Of a stretch of DNA of 64,000 nt, positions 61,631 to 64,000 are shown piece by piece. The stretch lies in the NCBI GenBank assembly GCA_032871835.1, contig CM065296.1:51861288-51925287 (forward strand), in the 5' to 3' direction. This DNA is from Dipteronia dyeriana. Lineage: Eukaryota > Streptophyta > Magnoliopsida > Sapindales > Sapindaceae. The notes under the pieces were generated by a model. That model worked only from the letters and a program-made list of their open reading frames with translations, was not told where the DNA came from and searched no databases. Numbering within the stretch: position 1 is the first letter of the stretch; each line of letters starts with the position of its first letter. The position numbers were made by a program, and so were the translations under genes.

Positions 61631-64000
61631 AGACAGCGCTCCTGATGCCTTGGTAAGGCTACCACCCTCAAGAAGGGTCTGAGTGTAAGAGCATAGTTGT
61701 CATCCAGATCTCAAGACCAGGAAATATCTAGGTAGCGCTCCTGATGCCTTGGTCGGGCTACCACCCCCAAGAAGGATCTGAGTGTAAGAGCATAGTTGCC
61801 ATCCAGATCTCAAGACCATGAAATAGCTAGATAGCCCTCATGATGCCCTAGTCAGGCTACCACCCTCAAGAGGATCTGATTGTAAGAGGATAGTTGCCAT
61901 CCAGATCTCATGACCGAGAAATAGCTGGATATCCCTCCTGGTGCCTTGTTCGGGCTAAGACCCTCCAGAAGGTTCTTAGTGTAAGTGTATAGTTATCATC
62001 CAGAACTCTAGACCAGGAAATAGCTATGTAGCGTTCCTGATGCCTTGGTCGGGCTACCACCCCTAAGAAGGATGTGAGTGTAAGAGCATAGTTGCCATCC
62101 AGATCTGAAGACTAGGAATTAGCTAGGTAGCGTTCCGGATGCCTTGGTCGGGCTACCACCCCCAAGATGGATCTGAGTGTAAGATCAGAGTTGCCATCCA
62201 GATCTCAAGACTAAGAAATATCTAGATAGCGCTCCTGATGCCTTGGTCGGGCTACCACCCCCAAGAAAAGTCTGAGTATAAAAGCATAGTTGTCATCCAT
62301 ATCTCAAGACCAGGAAATAGCTAGGTAGAGCTCATGATGCCTTGGTCGGGCTACCACCCCTAACAAGGATCTGAGTGTAAGAGCATAGTTACCATCCAGA
62401 TCTGAAGACCAAGAAATAGCTAGACAGCGCTCCTGATGCCTTGGTCAGGCTACCATCCTCAAGAAGGGTCTGAGTGTAAGAGCATAGTTGTCATCCAGAT
62501 CTCAAGACCAGGAAATAGCTAGGTAGCGATCCTGATGCCTTGGTCGGGCTACCACCCCCAAGAATGATCTGAGTGTAAGAGCATAGTTGCCATCCAGATC
62601 TCAAGACCAGGAAATAGCTAGATAGCCCTCATGATGCCCTAGTCAGGCTACCACCCTCAAGAGGATCTGAGTGTAAGAGGATAGTTTCCATCCAGATCTC
62701 ATGATCGAGAAATAGCTGGATATCCCTCCTGGTGCCTTGTTCGGTCTAAGACCCTCAAGAAGGTTCTTAGTGTAAGTGTATAGTTGTCATCCAGAACTCT
62801 AGACCAGGAAATAGCTAGGTAGCGTTCCTGATGCCTTGGTCGGGCTACCACCCTAAGAAGGATGTGAGTGTAAGAGCATAGTTGCCATCCAGATCTGAAG
62901 ACTATGAATTAGCTAGGTAGCGTTCCTGATGCCTTGGTCGGGCTACCACCCCAAGATGGATCTGAGTGTAAGATCAGAGTTGCCATCCAGATCTCAAGAC
63001 TAAGAAATTACTAGATAGCGCTCCTGATGCCTTGGTCGGGCTACCACCCCCTAGAAAAGTCTGAGTATAAAAGCATAGTTGTCATCCATATCTCAAGACC
63101 AGGAAATAGCTAGGTAGAGCTCCTGATGCCTTGGTCGGGCTACCACCCCTAACAAGGATCTGAGTGTAAGAGCATAGTTACCATCCAGATCTGAAGACCA
63201 AGAAATAGCTATACAGCGCTCCTGATGCCTTGGTCAGGCAACCACCCTCAAGAAGGGTCTGAGTGTAAGAGCATAGTTACCATCCAGATCTCAAGACCAG
63301 GAAATAGCTAGATAGCTCTCCAGATGCCTTGGTCGGGCTACCACCGCCAAGAAGGATCTGAGTGTAAGAGCATAGTTGCCATCCAGATCTCAAGACCATG
63401 AAATAGCTAGATAGCCCTCATGATGCCTTGGTCAGGCTACCACCCCCAAGAAGAATCTGAGTGTAAGAGGATAGTTGCCATCCAGATCTCATGACCGAGA
63501 AATAGCTGGATATCCCTCCTGGTGCCTTGTTCGGTCTAAGACCCTCAAGAAGGTTCTTAGTGTAAGTGTATAGTTGTCATCCAGAACTCTAGACCAGGAA
63601 ATAGCTAGGTAGCGTTCCTGATGCCTTGGTCGGGCTACCACCCTAAGAAGGATGTGAGTGTAAGAGCATAGTTGCCATCCAGATCTGAAGACTAGGAATT
63701 AGCTAGGTAGCGTTCCTGATGCCTTGGTCGGGCTACCACCCCCAAGATGGATCTGAGTGTAAGATCAGAGTTGCCATCCAGATCTCAAGACTAAGAAATT
63801 ACAAGATAGCGCTCCTGATGCCTTGGTCGGGCTACCACCCCCAAGAAAAGTCTGAGTATAAAAGCATAGTTGTCATCCATATCTCAAGACCAGGAAATAG
63901 CTAGGTAGAGCTCCTGATGCCTTGGTCGGGCTACCACCCCTAACAAGGATCTGAGTGTAAGAGCATAGTTACCATCCAGATCTGAAGACCAAGAAATAGC
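59227..64000. repeat. 791-bp (8-monomer) HOR, six copies to the window edge
   Basis: Copies start at 59,227, 60,018, 60,809, 61,600, 62,391, 63,180 and (cut by the window) 63,971. Spacing is 791 bp except 789 bp for the copy at 62,391, which has two single-C losses (ACCACCCTAAG and ACCACCCCAAGATGG). The last two copies carry more substitutions than the others. The array continues outside the window, so total copy number is unknown. Confidence 0.96.

Larger units (their letters stand above)
1..64000. repeat. Tandem satellite array, ~99-bp monomer, ~645 copies
   Basis: The same ~99-bp unit recurs head to tail from the first to the last base, always in the same orientation. The GATGCCTTGGTC, GAGTGTAAGAGCATAG and CCAGATCTCAAGACC boxes reappear every 99 bp. 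Single monomers of 98 or 100 bp come from 1-bp indels, often in the C-run after CTACCA. Neighbouring monomers differ clearly, while monomers one HOR period apart can be almost identical, which is the usual signature of higher-order satellite organisation. I saw no unique sequence, inverted block, LTR, LINE, SINE, DNA transposon, tRNA, rRNA, telomere repeat or genuine gene. All open frames lie on the 33-codon repeat period. Both ends of the window are inside the array, so its full length is unknown. A centromeric or heterochromatic location is inferred from organisation only; the species and satellite name are not recognised. Confidence 0.98.

Noticed and set aside
1..64000. CRISPR array
   Set aside because: Repeats are contiguous 99-bp units with no unique spacers, diverge far more than CRISPR repeats do, and no cas genes are present.
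1..64000. Gene for a giant tandem-repeat protein on the minus strand
   Set aside because: 1-bp indels, the 36-bp truncated monomers' flanking changes and frequent stops break every frame within at most six monomers. HOR duplications do not preserve frame (7,127, 1,286 and 791 bp are not multiples of 3).
1..64000. CENP-B box like motif
   Set aside because: The TCGGG box is superficially similar to the end of the human CENP-B box, but the TTCG and central A residues at the required spacing are absent.
1..64000. Bacterial or plasmid origin, iterons, or phage repeats
   Set aside because: Iteron arrays are short and flanked by genes. A 64-kb gene-free array with nested HORs is a eukaryotic heterochromatin pattern.
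1..64000. Sub-repeat structure inside the 99-bp monomer
   Set aside because: GATCTGAG and GATCTCAAG resemble one another, and TAGCTAGATAG is internally repetitive, but the similarity is too short to support a shorter ancestral unit.

Overview
The whole 64 kb window is one uninterrupted block of eukaryotic satellite DNA. A monomer of about 99 bp is repeated head to tail roughly 645 times. Every copy I read is in the same orientation, and no unique sequence, recognisable gene, RNA gene or transposon breaks it. Nothing here looks bacterial or viral. An array this long, with layered higher-order repeats (HORs), suggests centromeric, pericentromeric or other constitutive heterochromatin of a plant or animal. 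I do not recognise the monomer as a named satellite and cannot place the species.

Monomer landmarks, numbered from GATGCC as base 1, are: GATGCCTTGGTCGGGCTACC at 1-20, CTGAGTGTAAGAGCATAG at 36-53, GCCATCCAGATCTCAAGACC at 56-75, and TAGCTAGATAGCGCTCCT at 82-99. GC is about one half. Because 99 is divisible by 3, two minus-strand frames of the consensus have no stop and one plus-strand frame has only one. This makes runs of apparent 33-residue repeat 'proteins' up to about 194 residues long, which I judge to be artefacts.

Layout. Positions 1-24,000 are a mosaic of older, overlapping HORs with offsets of about 926-928, 1,420, 2,208, 4,757 and 7,127 bp. This part carries about twelve copies of one truncated 36-bp monomer. 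Positions 24,000-32,260 contain a 1,286-bp (13-monomer) HOR and scrambled derivatives. Positions 32,264-42,690 are a tandem duplication of a 5,246-bp, 53-monomer unit. Positions 43,070-48,570 hold two copies of a segment 3.3-3.5 kb apart. Positions 48,210-61,630 are a tandem duplication of a 6,711-bp unit. Inside it, and running to the right edge, lies a very regular 8-monomer, 791-bp HOR.

The main biological content is the record of how the array grew. Shared private variants show that the 8-mer HOR had already amplified and diversified before the 6.7-kb segment containing it was duplicated. The right third therefore looks younger and more homogeneous than the left third. All identities and boundaries come from reading by eye; block edges are good to roughly one monomer unless an exact junction is given.
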